Source of the DNA: Hypericum androsaemum
Taxonomy: Eukaryota > Streptophyta > Magnoliopsida > Malpighiales > Hypericaceae
Reading direction: 5' to 3'
Assembly: GCA_963995505.1 (NCBI GenBank)
Contig: OZ023190.1
Span: forward strand, 16,300,092 to 16,364,091
DNA: 64,000 nucleotides
Shown here in pieces: positions 34,187-46,444 of the stretch. Position 1 is the first letter of the stretch; each line of letters starts with the position of its first letter. The notes under the pieces were generated by a model. It made no database searches and was not told the origin of the DNA. It saw nothing but the letters and a program-made list of their open reading frames with translations. The position numbers and the translations under genes were made by a program.

Positions 34187-35773
34187 TGATGGCCCAATTT
34201 AGATAAGCAATTAAACGCACAAGCAAATAGTATAGTGGTAAGTAAGGTTCTTAGAACTGAGGGTTGAACACTAAATCAAGGTAAATAATTATGTGAAGCA
34301 GGAAAATTAAAGTTTTATAACGTTGTGAAAGGTCGCAAGTAAATAAACGAGATCGAAAACACAAATAAAAGACGAGTTATAAATCAATGGAGATAAACGA
34401 GCACGATACCCTTATGGACTACCCATCTATGTCGAGACTATGGTTTTTATGAAGTTCTAACTAGTACCCGGAGTGTTCTAATGCATCTCCCTAATGCTTC
34501 CGCTCATTAGGGTGACAAAACTAAGCTAGAGTAGTTCATGATTACTAATCAACGCTTCCGCTCATTAATTAGACCAAGAATTAAACTAAACTCAATTATG
34601 AAGTTAACTCCTATCGGGTTATCCCTTAGTATCAAGATTCCTCATTAATACCTTAAGACATGTCAATTGACTCTTCCGTTGATTCTAATGCCTTCCGGTC
34701 CATTATTATCAACTAAAATTATAATCTAAGTGATCAAGTTAGATTAAGCATTAAGATCATCAATTGACAACTACTACGAAAGATAATCAAACCATAGCTA
34801 ACATAGACGAGTAATCACATAATTAGGGCATCGCACTCACAAGAGAAATACTCGCTAAGCATGTTAACAAAGCACAATAGATTAACGAAGAACATGATAG
34901 CAATTAACATAAAGATAGAGATAGAGAAAGCTTAGTCGTGATGATCAAGCTTTGCCAATCCTCTCCCCGTGCTAACTGAAATCGCCCCTTTATTAAGCTC
35001 TAAAGGCTGTTCTTAATTTCGCAAGTAGTAATGTCTTTTTTCAAAACCTAAGAGACTAAGGCCTATATATAGCCAAAAGTCTAACACGAAAATAGGAAAA
35101 TCTAGAGGAGGTTTAACCTAAATTAGAAGTCTTGCTAGCCAAGTAATAATATAATTACAGTCCTAAGGCCAAAATAAGAGGCCAAGAGTCGAATACTTCT
35201 TAAACGAGTCGAATTTCTAACTAGATACGAAGTCCGGAATAAGCTGACATCGGGCAACTTGCGGCCGCTAGTTGATTAGCGATAGCAAGTTGGGTCTTCG
35301 ATCAACTTTCTGTATCCCCTCACTAGCGGCCGCTAGTTGATTAGCGATGGGGAGGCCTTCCAACTTCACTGGCGGCCGCTAGTTTAACTCCCCGTCGCTA
35401 GTTGGGCTGCACAACTTCATTGAATCTTCGTATTTTCCATTTTTGTCCCTCTTCTGGTCCGAATTTGGCTTCGACTATAAAAGACAAAATGTAGATCTTT
35501 CTTCAAGATTTCCAACGGTATCTTATTTGATACAATCGGAGACTCGAGCGAAAAGTTATGACTCTTGCAATATAGTCTCTCGAAATCACCCCTCCAACAA
35601 CCTTCATTGAGCTCTAATTTCCTACAAAATATGACAATGGGTAGAAATCTATTCCCGAACATAAATATACTAAATTGATCATAAGACTTAACATGACATG
35701 ATAAATATAACTCAAAACTTGACTAAATACGTACGAAATATACGACAAATCATGAGCGTTTACACACTCATCA
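34187..35773 (-). repeat. LTR of gag-pro element (3' LTR)
   Basis: 1587 bp, TG...CA. At 35258-35410 it carries three clustered gcggccgctagttgattagc-type palindromes. The flanking purine tract on the minus strand (aagtgtgggggtg, 35774-35786) is the polypurine tract. Confidence 0.9.
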
Positions 35774-37185
35774 CACCCCCACACTTATTTCCTTGCTTTT
35801 CCTCAAGTAAGGAGCATCAGATACACACCCAAACTTTCAAACTCTTATTAAAAGATCACCCCACAACTAAGTAGTGTACCTACCTGAGCACAAGGAGTAA
35901 GAACGTGTAGACACCGCATCCTTGATGGTTTAACCCAATTTTCGCACTTAGTAGATTACACTAGAGGGTTGACCACTTAGAGGTTCGAAATTTTAAGCTC
36001 ACATATATGAGTAGTCAACTACCTATCACTCGCGTACACGTCCGGGATCTCAAAGTTTCATACGTCTCACTTAGTGGTGCCTCGATAAATGTGGGGCTCA
36101 TGATCAAGGGGACTTTTCATTGGGTTGTAATGGGGTTAAGGTCAGGTGAGGATAATATATGTGGGAGGTAGCTAAACCACCCGGCCGAGGAGCTCACAAA
36201 AATGTTCTAGCTCTCGTCTACTCTAAATACCTCACACTTTATCTGATACGCACTCATCCCAAGATTACACCCAAATCCTATTGACCACTTGGCTCGAGCC
36301 GTGCCATTTATTCACTTTCCAACCTCTTTCCAAACTTTCCACTTTCCATCATTCAACGTTTGTTCCATTTCCAACTTTCACATTCCCTTTTCATCACTTT
36401 TTCACTTTTTTCTTCTTCTTTTCCTTTACTTTACTTTTTTCCTTTTTTTCTTTTTTCACAACCTTCCTCAATCACATGAAATTCATCACATTGCACATCA
36501 AAGGCAACTGGTCTCGGCTTCTTTGTTGGCCTCATTTCTACCCATTACCCCATTGTTCATTCCCGAGCTATTCTACCAAATGAACCCTTACAATTATACC
36601 CCAAAGATTAAGACCTAATGCATCCTCGGACCAAAGTGATCAAAGGTAGGTAAGATTGTGGATATAGGGCTTACATATTGGCTTACATATAATATTTCAA
36701 AGAAAAAGTTCAAGCTCAACGGGTTTAAACAAAGGATATAAAGGGTTTTCGGCTCTAAGGCTCTAGGCTCAATATCAAAGATGGCCCTCGTCCTGTCACT
36801 TACACCCACACCACCAAAATGGTATCAAGTGATGGCATGAAACCCGATGACCGAAGCAATGTAGGCACCTCATGCTATGCGAAGACGGTTGTCTCCTCCT
36901 TCGGCTCTAAAATCTCACAAGGTCACTCATCAATGCCGCTAGTATAATCTACCAAGTGCAACCACTAACCTAAACAACCAAGGGTGTTGTTCCTACACGT
37001 CTCTACTCATCGTACTCAAACTTGATTCCTAACAAGGTATGAGGTTTAACTTCTAACAAAAGTTCAAAAATTCAGGGGGAAATTCATCATTTGCTTTAAA
37101 TACACCACTTCAATCACAAACACAAACCTAAATCCAGATCTAGACTCGATCACATACGCCAAACCAAAACGAAAATGCACGTTGA

Positions 37186-37208
37186 CCCCCCCCCCCCCCC
37201 CCCCCCCC
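37186..37208. repeat. Poly-C/poly-G run of 23
   Basis: An uninterrupted run of C on the plus strand. On the minus strand it follows aataagtgtggtg, resembling the element's real polypurine tract (aaataagtgtgggggtg), so it may be an expanded second purine tract inside the gag-pro element. Confidence 0.9.
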
Positions 37209-37597
37209 ACCACACTTATTAAACACATTGTCCTCAATGTAGGGGACACAAGCAAACAGCACAGGATAGAAACAAAGACCAGAAGGACATAACAGATACG
37301 ACGAGAACAGACAATAAGAAAGGGAAGGGATTGGTACTGCCCGTCAATCATCGGTGGGAGGCGGTGGGGAAAGTTGGTGGTGTTTTGCTCGAACTGGCTT
37401 TCCGCGCAACAAAGTTTGTGTATGGACTGGCGAATTCTGCTGCAGCTCAATTTGTCTCTGTTCTGAACCTCCTGCTAAGACCATTAAAATACTGAATCAA
37501 AATAACAATACTGAAGCAAATACAAACATAAAGAAAGATTAAATACTAAACGTGCTAATTTAGAGTCGTTAGCTTGACTTTGTTACTCCCTGTGGCA

Positions 37598-39879
37598 CTA
37601 TGGTGGATGGAGGCGCTTATCGGTTACTTGGAACTCGATTTTATCTGGGCCTATGCGAAGAAGTAACTTGCCCTTATGAACGTCTACCATTGCATGACAA
37701 GTGTTGAGGAATGGACGTCCCAGAATCAATGGGTAACTTCATTGGTAGCACAGTCCAGCACCACAAAATCTACAGGTACGAGAGACTTGTCGACTTTGAT
37801 TATCACATCCTCCACGATTCCATGTGGTTTCTTGACTGATTGATCGGCTAGTTGAAGGTACATCTCCTTTGGCTTGAGGCCTCCAAGTCCAAGTTTTCTA
37901 AAAATAGTAAGAGGCATGAGATTAACATTAGCACCCAAATCACATAAGCAATGCGGAAATTGAATACCATCAATATTGCAAGGAATAGTAAAACTCCCTG
38001 GATCTTTTAGTTTTGGCGGTATGTCATTTTCTATCAAAGGGGTCATCTTGCCATCATTCTGCCTCTTCTTCCTCGTGATGATCTCCTTCAAAAACTCAGC
38101 ATATTGTGGCTTTTGATCTAACATCTCCAAGAAAGAGACATGGCTTTGAATTTCTTCCATTGTCTCTATGAATTCAAGGGCCTTCTCATCGATCACTGCT
38201 GCTTTCTTGACTTGTTGAGGTGATGGTGGAGGAACATAAGAATCCTCTTGTTCACTGATATAAACTGGTGGTTCCTTCTTTTCAGTAACTACCTCCTCCT
38301 CTATGGCTGGCTTGATCTGTTCAGCATATTCTTTTGAAGAGGATTTGTTCTCAAGTGGTGGCTTTCTCCGGAGTCTTTGCGGGAATGGGGGTGGAGGGAC
38401 ATAAGGTGGTGGAGGAACATATGGTTCATCATCCTCGTCCACACTCCTCACTATGATGGCCATCACCTGTCCTCGCGGGTTTGACTCGGTGTTGCTGGGT
38501 AGAGCACCTATTTCCCTTTGAGTGTTTGCTGCAGCCAAATTTCCAAGTTCGATCTCCATCTTCTTGAGTTGCGTGGCTTGCCCCTTTAGGTATGTCGCAA
38601 ACTCTTGCTGACGTGCTTCACAACGATCCAGCCGCTGCACAGTTATACTTTGTTGTTGGATGGACTGCTGGACTACCCCCACTAACTTATCGATCTTGTC
38701 ACCCATTTCTTTGACTTGCTCGCCCAAATATGGTTTCCTGGAGTCTTGCTGGGTACTAGTGTCGTGTGCTTGCTGACCAAATCGAGAGAAATTTGGCTGA
38801 GAATTAGCTTGTTGTGAGTAGCCCATTCCTGGTGGTGTTCTATCAGCAATGGCCTGGATCTCTTCCAACATTGGACAGTCAGTTGTGGGATGTGCCCCTT
38901 TGCAAAGCTGACAAGTATCTTGCACCACAGCTGCCTGTTCCTTGTCCTTGGTCAACTTGTCAAGTCTTTTGGTAAGTGCTTCTATTTGAGCTTCTATTTG
39001 AGCTTCGAGCTTCATGTTGGCATTTACGTTGAGTACTCCTCGGGCTGCTTCCTTACGTGGTTGCCTAGCACATTCTTTTGGCCACATACCATTGACTTCA
39101 GCCATTTCCTTCATTAAGCGAGCAGCTTCATCAGCAGTCTTCCTCAAGAACACCCCTTGAGAGGAGGCATCAATATGGTCACGGGATGGGTCATCTAATC
39201 CGTTGTAGAAGATTTTCATGAGGTTGTCTTGAGTTATACCATGTTGAGGGAAGGCACTTTGGAGATCCGTGAACCATTCCCAAACCTCATAGATGCTTTC
39301 CCCATCAGCTTGTATGAAAGTATTTATGTCCCGCAAGACCTTAGCTGACTTGGCCATTGAAAAGAACTTCCGAAGAAAAGCATGGGCCAAATCATTCCAA
39401 CTCTGAATCGTCTCTCCTTTTAACTTATTGTACCAAACACGAGCTCGATCTCCCAAAGAAAAGTGAAAGAGGGGCAGCTTCAAGGCATCATCATCGATAT
39501 TTTGGAATTTCATGATGTTGCAGATATCTTCAAATCAATATAGATGATCTTGAGGATCTTCGCTTGGCAAGCCGCCAAATTGGACCGAGTTTTGCAGTAG
39601 TCCGACAATCGCTGCTGGAATCTGGAACGAGTGGAGACCTACAGGTGGTTGTTGTAGACCATTAGGGTTCCCATTCCATGTAGGAACAGATGATTCCAAC
39701 AGCGTCCTTCTTCGTAGAGCGTCCCCTACAGCTTGGAGTGCTCCATCTTCCTGATTTTGTGCCATTGCTCTCGCTTGGTCCCTCTTTTCATGCCTAATTA
39801 CCCTTTCGAGTACTCCGATGTCAACATCAAGCACAGTGTTTGTGTCAAGGTCTAGTCCTTCACTCCGAATTCTTGGCAT
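37598..39879 (-). pseudogene. Athila/Tat-like gag-protease reading frame, one stop and one frameshift
   Basis: The frame starts MPRIRSEGLDLDTN at 39879. It is interrupted by one in-frame stop at 39537-39535 and then continues open for 595 codons from the Met at 39513 to 37726. The gag core includes LPLFHFSLGDRARVWY. A zinc-knuckle-like CQLCKGAHPTTDC sits near residue 201 of that 595-codon part, and a coiled, Gln-rich stretch follows. The aspartic protease is recognised by CDLGANVNLMP near residue 524, with the DLGA form typical of Athila and Tat lineages. A frameshift at about 37726 moves the end of the protease region into another frame, which reads on to a TAG at 37600-37598. Only part of the protease C-terminal tail and no pol follow. 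It forms virus-like particle protein in active relatives. Confidence 0.88.
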
Positions 39880-39973
39880 GCACTAGAGAATCCTGAAAAA
39901 GAAATCACACGAAATCAGCAAGTTTGCCACACAAAACTAATTGCTATTGAGTTTATGTCCTAAAATCTCAGTT

Positions 39974-39990
39974 CCGTGTCGATGGCGCCA
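39974..39990 (-). promoter_or_regulatory. Primer-binding site of the gag-pro element
   Basis: On the minus strand tggcgccatcgacacgg begins three bases after the 5' LTR. The tggcgcc start is common to Athila and Tat elements; the exact priming tRNA was not determined. Confidence 0.7.
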
Positions 39991-39993
39991 ATT

Positions 39994-41580
39994 TGATGGC
40001 CCAATTTAGATAAGCAATTAAATGCACAAGCAAATAGTATAGTGGTAAGTAAGGTTCTTAGAACTGAGGGTTGAACACTAAATCAAGGCAAATAATTATG
40101 TGAAGCAGGAAAATTAAAGTTTTATAACGTTGTGAAAGGTCGCAAGTAAATAAACGAGATCGAAAACGTAAATAAAAGACAAGTTATAAATCAATGGAGA
40201 TAAACGAGCACGATACCCTTATGGACTACCTATCTATGTCGAGACTATGGTTTTTATGAAGTTCTAACTAGTACCCGGAGTGTTCTAATGCATCTCCCTA
40301 ACGCATCCACTCATTAGGGTGACAAAACTAAGCTAGAGTAGTTCATGATTACTAATCAACGCTTCCGCTCATTAATTAGACCAAGAATTAAACTAAACTC
40401 AATTATGAAGTTAACTCCTATCGGGTTATCCCCTAGTATCAAGATTCCTCATTAATACCTTAAGACATGTCAATTGACTCTTCCGTTGATTCTAATGCCT
40501 TCCGGTCCATTATTATCAACTAAAATCATAATCTAAGTGATCAAGTTAGATTAAGCATTAAGATCATCAATTGACAACTACTACGAAAGATAATCAAACC
40601 ATAGCTAACATAGACGAGTAATCACATAATTAGGGCATCGCACTCACAAGAGAACTACTCGCTAAGCATGTTAACAAAGCACAATAGATTAACGAAGAAC
40701 AAAATAGCAATTAACATAAAGATAGAGATAGAGAAAGCTTAGTCGTGATGATCAAGCTTTGTCAATCCTCTCCCCGTGCTAACTGAAATCGCCCCTTTAT
40801 TAAGCTCTAAAGGCTGTTCTCAATTCCGCAAGTAGTAATGTCTTTTTTCAAAACCTAAGAGACTAAGGCCTATATATAGCCAAAAGTCTAACACAAAAAT
40901 AGGAAAACCTAGAGGAGGTTTAACCTAAACTAGAAGTCTTGCTAGCCAAGTAATAATATAATTACGGTCCTAAGGCCAAAACAAGAGGCCAAGAGTCAAA
41001 TACTTCTTAAACGAGTCAAATTTCTAACTAGATACGAAGTCCGGAATAAGCTGACATCGGGCAACTTGCGGCCGCTAGTTGATTAGCGATCGCAAGTTGG
41101 GTCTTCGATCAACTTTCTGTATCCCCTCACTAGCGGCTGCTAGTTGATTAGCGATGGGGAGGCATTCCAACTTCACTGGCGGCCGCTAGTTTAACTCCCC
41201 GTCGCTAGTTGGGCTGCACAGCTTCATTGAATCTTCGTATTTTCCATTTTTGTCCCTCTTCTGATCCGAATTTGGCTTTGACCATAAAAGACAAAATGTA
41301 GATCTTTCTTCAAGCTTTCCAACGGTATCTTATTTGATATAATCTGATACTTGAGAAAACAGTTATGACTCTTTCAATATAGTCTCTCGAAATTACCCCT
41401 CCAACAACCTTCATTGAGCTCCAATTTTCTACAAAATATGACAATGGGTAGAAATCCATTCCCGAACATAAATATACTAAATTGATCATAAGACTTAACA
41501 TGACATGATAAATATAACTCAAAACTTGACTAAACACGTACGAAATATACGACAAATCATGAGCGTTTACACACTCATCA
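39994..41580 (-). repeat. LTR of gag-pro element (5' LTR)
   Basis: 1587 bp, the same length as the other LTR and about 3% different, with the palindrome cluster at 41065-41218. Confidence 0.9.
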
Positions 41581-41590
41581 GACAACCACA

Positions 41591-42030
41591 TCATATCAGA
41601 CTAACCTCATCGGTCAAATAGTTCTGCCTGCCGTAGGCAACCATATCATATCAGACCAACCTTATCGGCCAAATAGTTCTGCCCGCCGTAGGCAACCATA
41701 TCATATCAGACCAACCTCATCGGCCAAATAGTTCTGCCCGCCGTAGGCAACCATATCATATCAGACCAACCTTATCGGCCAAATAGTTCTGCCCACCGTA
41801 GGCAACCATTTTATATCAGACCAAACTCATCGGCCAAATAGTTCTGCCCGCCATAGGCAACCATATTATATCAGATCAAACTCATCGGCCAAATAGTTCT
41901 GCCCGCCGTAGGCAACCATATTATATCAGACCAAACTCATCGGCCAAATAGTTCTGCCCGCCGTAGGCAACCATATTATATCAAACCAAACTCATCGGCC
42001 AAATAGTTCTGCCCGTCGTAGACAACCATA
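41591..42030. repeat. 55-bp tandem array in the left Tekay-like LTR, 8 copies
   Basis: The unit starts tcatatcagaccaacctcat and contains cggccaaatagttctgcccg and ccgtaggcaacca. Spacing between starts is exactly 55 bases (41591, 41646, 41701, ...). Confidence 0.93.
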
Positions 42031-44182
42031 TTATATAGACTTTCATATCAATCAAATCTGTAGGTTTCAACGAATCAAACTTATACAGTGCCCCATCAGG
42101 ACCCAATTAACTAAACATACCAAAATTCACATAGATCAAAATATATTGGATAGATATCCAAATACATATCAACGCAGCCTCAAGCTAGGAAGCACATATG
42201 CCACTCAATTCATAAATCAATCCAAGTATGACAAACATAGCACATAAGCACATGACCACTTCATAACCAATACTCATATGCATGAGATGCACATACTTAA
42301 GATCTGAAATATGCACATGTACTAAACAAACCAAAGCTGTCCTGATCTATATGCTTACCCAATTGTAGACCGCTTGACGAATGCTCATTCCCGATTCAAT
42401 TCTCCTTTCACTTTGGACCTTCGTCCAACTGTTCTTTCCAAGACCATTTTCTTCACCAACCACCATAAGGAAGCCTCACATTCTCTGTATAATAATTCTA
42501 ATTTATAAAATGAGGTTAGTTCCTCACTTCCCAAAGCAAGTTACTTCCGACGCTTGAAAATAGCCAACCACGGCACAATCGAGAACTAACTTCTGAAATG
42601 GCTCAACGCAATCAAAATAGCTCAATTCCTTTCAAACCTTGGTCACTTATTAACTAACCCACATGTAAATAATCTGAACACCAATCGTTCATGACCAAAA
42701 GTCCACAAAGATCTATTTTCCCAAGCAAAAATACATCGAGCACAAGATAAGCCCATCACTTCTAACCATGGAAAACAACCCATAAAACTCAATATTGTAC
42801 AAGACCAAGTCCATATCTTCATCAATATAATATTTCTCTGTTCTTTCATGGTCATAGCAAGTCCATACATAAACTTAGAATTCCAAAGTACCACTTACCA
42901 ATTCGTTGTTCATGCACAACCTCATTTCAGAAACTCAGCAGCCAGTCCATTTTGAAACCACAATTTCGGGCTGATTCCTTTGTCAAAATTGGACAATAAT
43001 ATACCCTTAGAAAGGTCTTTGTGTACTATACAACTTTTATGTTTCATGAAAAATCTATTTCGGAGCCGAAATAAGCTTACCGATCAGATCTTCTTCAATC
43101 ACCTCTATTCTAAATCTAGCCAGTCAATTCGACATTCAATAAATTTTTTATGATGATTCCTTCTTCCAAATAGAACATATGATATACCATTGGAAAGTTC
43201 GTTGAGTCTTCTACAACTTTTATGAAAAAATAAAAATTCAAATCGAAGCAGAAGATATCTTACCAAGTCATTATTTCTTCTCCTACTTCTTTCTCTTTCC
43301 TTTTACTTTCTCTCTTCTTTTTCTTCTCTTTCTTTTTATGGCTGAGTTTTCAGAGATTTCTACCCTTTACTTGATGATTCTGAGTCTTAAAAAACGTGGG
43401 GTGAGTAAGTATCTACTATTACTCATATTTTTAACCAATTTAATGAACTTGCAAGTGGTGAAAGGTGATTGGATGCCTTTTCCAAGTGGTCCAATCAGAA
43501 TGTAGCACATTAATCTCTATTTTTCACTAACTTGCGTTAATTTTTATCAAAACTTATCAACATATAAATTTTTTTCTTGTGTGTTTAATTTCTAAATCAT
43601 ATTTATTCGTACCATTTAGAGCAAAATTGAGAAAGTTGTGCCCAAATTACCAAGTAGTGCTATTACTGTCCGAGTTTACCAACTATCTTCATAACACTTG
43701 TGAATTAATTGAGTAGGCTTTGTTGAGCTTGATCTATATCCTTATAAGACCAAATTATGTTTATACACACTTCATAAAGATGTATAAACATGTATCCTTG
43801 TTAAATTAAAGACCGAAAAGTCCCACCGAAGTACTTTAAAAATTGACAACACAAGTGTGTTGTTCAACCACTTGCTAGGCTTGGTCCAAATTGCTAGCAT
43901 GATAAATTCATGTATTTCAAAGCTTATAAATCCATTTCTTACCTTTTCACACCATTTTTGAGTCATTTTATTTGGATTCCGGATAAATAACTTGTGATCA
44001 ACTTCTCACACATATTCGGAACCCCCGAGGTAGTCTGATATACCAAGATGCATTCCTTCCATCTATCTTTGGCACTCTATTTACATAGCAATATAATTCA
44101 AAATACTAATCCAATAGCTCAATACGACTAAGTATACTTCATTTAAGTCGAACAAATATGATTAACGGAGTAGGGTATTACA

Positions 44183-44195
44183 TTCTTCCCTCCTT
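44183..44195 (-). promoter_or_regulatory. Polypurine tract of the Tekay-like element
   Basis: aaggagggaagaa on the minus strand directly precedes the 3' LTR, the expected plus-strand DNA priming site. Confidence 0.8.
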
Positions 44196-45063
44196 ATAAA
44201 AATTCGTCTCCGAATTTTTTTCAATTGAATGCTCACTCACCTTGCTATATAATAGGTGCGACTATTTCAAATGTCCATCACTTAATCTTAAAATGTCCAT
44301 CATAATCATAGTGGTCTCAACTTTCCTGAATATAAATAGAAATACTTCACATCATATCTTCAAAACTTAAATCACTGAGCAAACTTAGCATCATCACAAG
44401 TTCTCTTTACTGGAAGAATATAATCTGACATGGCCATTGTCCATTGTCATCCACGTAGAACCATAACTCCTCAGAGTAACCAAAAATACTAGAAACACAT
44501 TCATTCTGATCAGCTCGCTTTTGCACACACATCTCCAATATCCATATCACCAAAGATATAATATATCATTTGTCAAAGTAGCAAGCTTGACAATCCATCA
44601 TTTCTAACTTGTATCACAAGCTCGCTAGTCTTTAGGTCCTTACATTGAGATTCCGTAGCTCAATCTCGAAAGATAGGTCATATGTGAACTTATGTCAAAA
44701 GCTTAGAAAATTCTTTAATAGTCTCAAATTTCTAACTTAACTCTTACTTCATAAAATTATTGAAATCCGAAATAAATGATCTCAAACTTCTCTTTATATG
44801 AACAATGTCTTTATGCCTTTAGTGCAAATACTACAGTTCTCCATCTCTGGATAATTCTTCTCATTCTTCTGTACTTGACCCACAACATAGGTACTTTCTC
44901 AAGTTGTTTGAGGACACACCTCAAACCCAATCTTGAAGCATAATATCGTTCTGACCTCGAAGGTAAGACCAATACCAATTGTAAGTTTTCAACTTGTAAT
45001 CTATCACACTCTTAGTCGGAATATGTCTTACCAATATACTTTTGCATCAAAAATCCAATTATA
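44196..45063 (-). other. Tekay-like internal remnant, no intact domain
   Basis: This is the 3' part of the internal region, between the polypurine tract and the CRM-like insertion. I recognise no integrase or chromodomain; it is presumably decayed or replaced. Confidence 0.45.
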
Positions 45064-45068
45064 GAAAA

Positions 45069-45875
45069 TGATGTGAGCAAGCCTAAGGACGCACCTACTA
45101 TCAAGCTTGTAGACTCGAAGCAAGTTCAAGTTCCAATTGGGCCAATGACAAGAGCACGAGCTAGGAAGTTGCAATCTGACTTCAATGGATTAATGCAAGA
45201 AGTTTGGGCTCAAGCAAGTGCGTGGAGGACCAAGGACGTCCAAGAAACCCAAGGGAGGCCCATGCACGTTTTGGAAGCTGAATGGGAAGCTTGACATGCA
45301 CGTAAGCTTCTAGATGCATGCGCACATGGAGAATCAAGAAGAATCAGCCTATTTAGTCCGTGCATCTACTTGTTTTGGACGTGCAGCTAGTAGTTATTCT
45401 ATTAGATATTATTTGCTTATATTATTTCTTATTTAGTTGAATAAGTTCGGCCAGAATCTCTTTAGAATAGGAAAGAGAGTTTTGACCAGCCTTAAACTCC
45501 TTATTTGGAGTTAGTTTCGTTTAGGAAAGTTGTAAGACTTATGGAGCCTATATAAAGAGGCGTCCCCCTTCAATAAACACACAACAATTCGGAAAAAATA
45601 CTTAGCATTGGCTGATTGAGAGTTTTGATACTCGTTTGTTCTTGCTTAGGCTGGTGAGTCGTCTTGGCTAGACTTTATCTTTCACTTATCAAACGGATCA
45701 TCCATCCCCGCTCGTGGCGTGATACGACCTTAGGTCAAGGTTCAGAAGCTCTTGCAGCGGGTTAAGGTTCAATTTCGTGCCTTAGTTCGTGTGAGTTCTT
45801 GTGAGTTGTGATCTGTTCCATTCTAAAGTAACAAACGGTCCGAGTTGTGAATCTTTTCCGCGGAGATTCATATCA
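45069..45875 (+). repeat. 5' LTR of the CRM-like element
   Basis: 807 bp. Promoter signals are a TATA box in gagcctatataaagagg (about 45544-45560) and caataaac near 45571. The first 230 bp repeat the C-terminal coding end of the polyprotein, so the small open frame at 45073-45294 is not a separate gene. Confidence 0.95.
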
Positions 45876-45877
45876 GT

Positions 45878-45889
45878 TGGTATCAGAGC
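45878..45889 (+). promoter_or_regulatory. Primer-binding site, initiator tRNA-Met type
   Basis: tggtatcagagc begins two bases after the 5' LTR. The leader that follows (to 46444) is strongly purine-rich with aaagaaaa runs. Confidence 0.92.
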
Positions 45890-46444
45890 TTAGCTTGTTA
45901 CTTTAGTTCATTATCCTTGTTATTTTGGTTCTTGTTGGTTCGTTTTGTTATTTTTGTTCTTGTTGATTCGTTTTTTTTTCTCTTCGCTGTTTGAGAGAAA
46001 AGAGAGGAAAACAAACGAGTAAAGCAACAAAAGAAAAGCAAAGAAAAGAAAAGAAAAGAAAAAAAAAGGAAAGAAAAGAAAAAGAAAAGGAAGCCGCAAG
46101 CTAAAGAGGAAGCAAGCTAAATTGGAAGTCTCAAGCTAAAGAGGAAGCAAATCCGAGGAAAGCAAATCCGAGGGAAGCTACCGAACTAAAAGAGCAAAGA
46201 GGAACTTTAACATTCTGTTTGTTAACGCGTGAAGCTCAAGTAAGGCCGTTCTAGCCTTAGTAAGAACATACAAGTATCACGAGAGGAAAAAGGCAAGAGT
46301 GTGCGAGTACCTTAGAGAGAAAAGCCAAATATTTGAGTACAAACATGAGAGAACTTGAGTGCACCATACATTGAGAGTATACACGTAAGGGAGTGAGCTT
46401 GTGAGGCCATATTTTTTTTACTAACCAATTTTCTTGCAGCAAAC

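Larger units (their letters stand above)
34187..41580 (-). mobile_element. Athila/Tat-like gag-protease-only LTR retrotransposon (TR-GAG type)
   Basis: Both LTRs are 1587 bp (34187-35773 and 39994-41580), tgatggcccaattt...cactcatca. The exact TSD gacaa lies at 34182-34186 and 41581-41585. It reads on the minus strand: the PBS is next to the right LTR and the polypurine tract next to the left. The internal region is only 4.2 kb and has gag and protease but no RT, RNase H or integrase, so it must borrow pol in trans. The LTRs differ at roughly 45 positions by eye (about 3%). Confidence 0.9.
33633..44182 (-). repeat. Tekay-like 3' LTR, interrupted by the gag-pro element
   Basis: The LTR sequence is 33633-34186 plus 41586-44182, about 3.15 kb after subtracting the insertion and its duplicated pentamer. 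It contains the 55-bp tandem array and matches 53510-56654 throughout with scattered substitutions and small indels. Confidence 0.87.

Noticed and set aside
36281..36618. Phe-rich open frames around 100 codons
   Set aside because: They come from a ttc/ttt-rich tract in the internal region of the gag-pro element, opposite to its coding strand.
41591..42030. Regular 55-bp repeats that could suggest a CRISPR-like array
   Set aside because: They are head-to-tail tandem units without unique spacers, inside a plant LTR.
45073..45294. 73-codon open frame on the plus strand
   Set aside because: It is the 5' LTR copy of the polyprotein C-terminus, not an independent gene.
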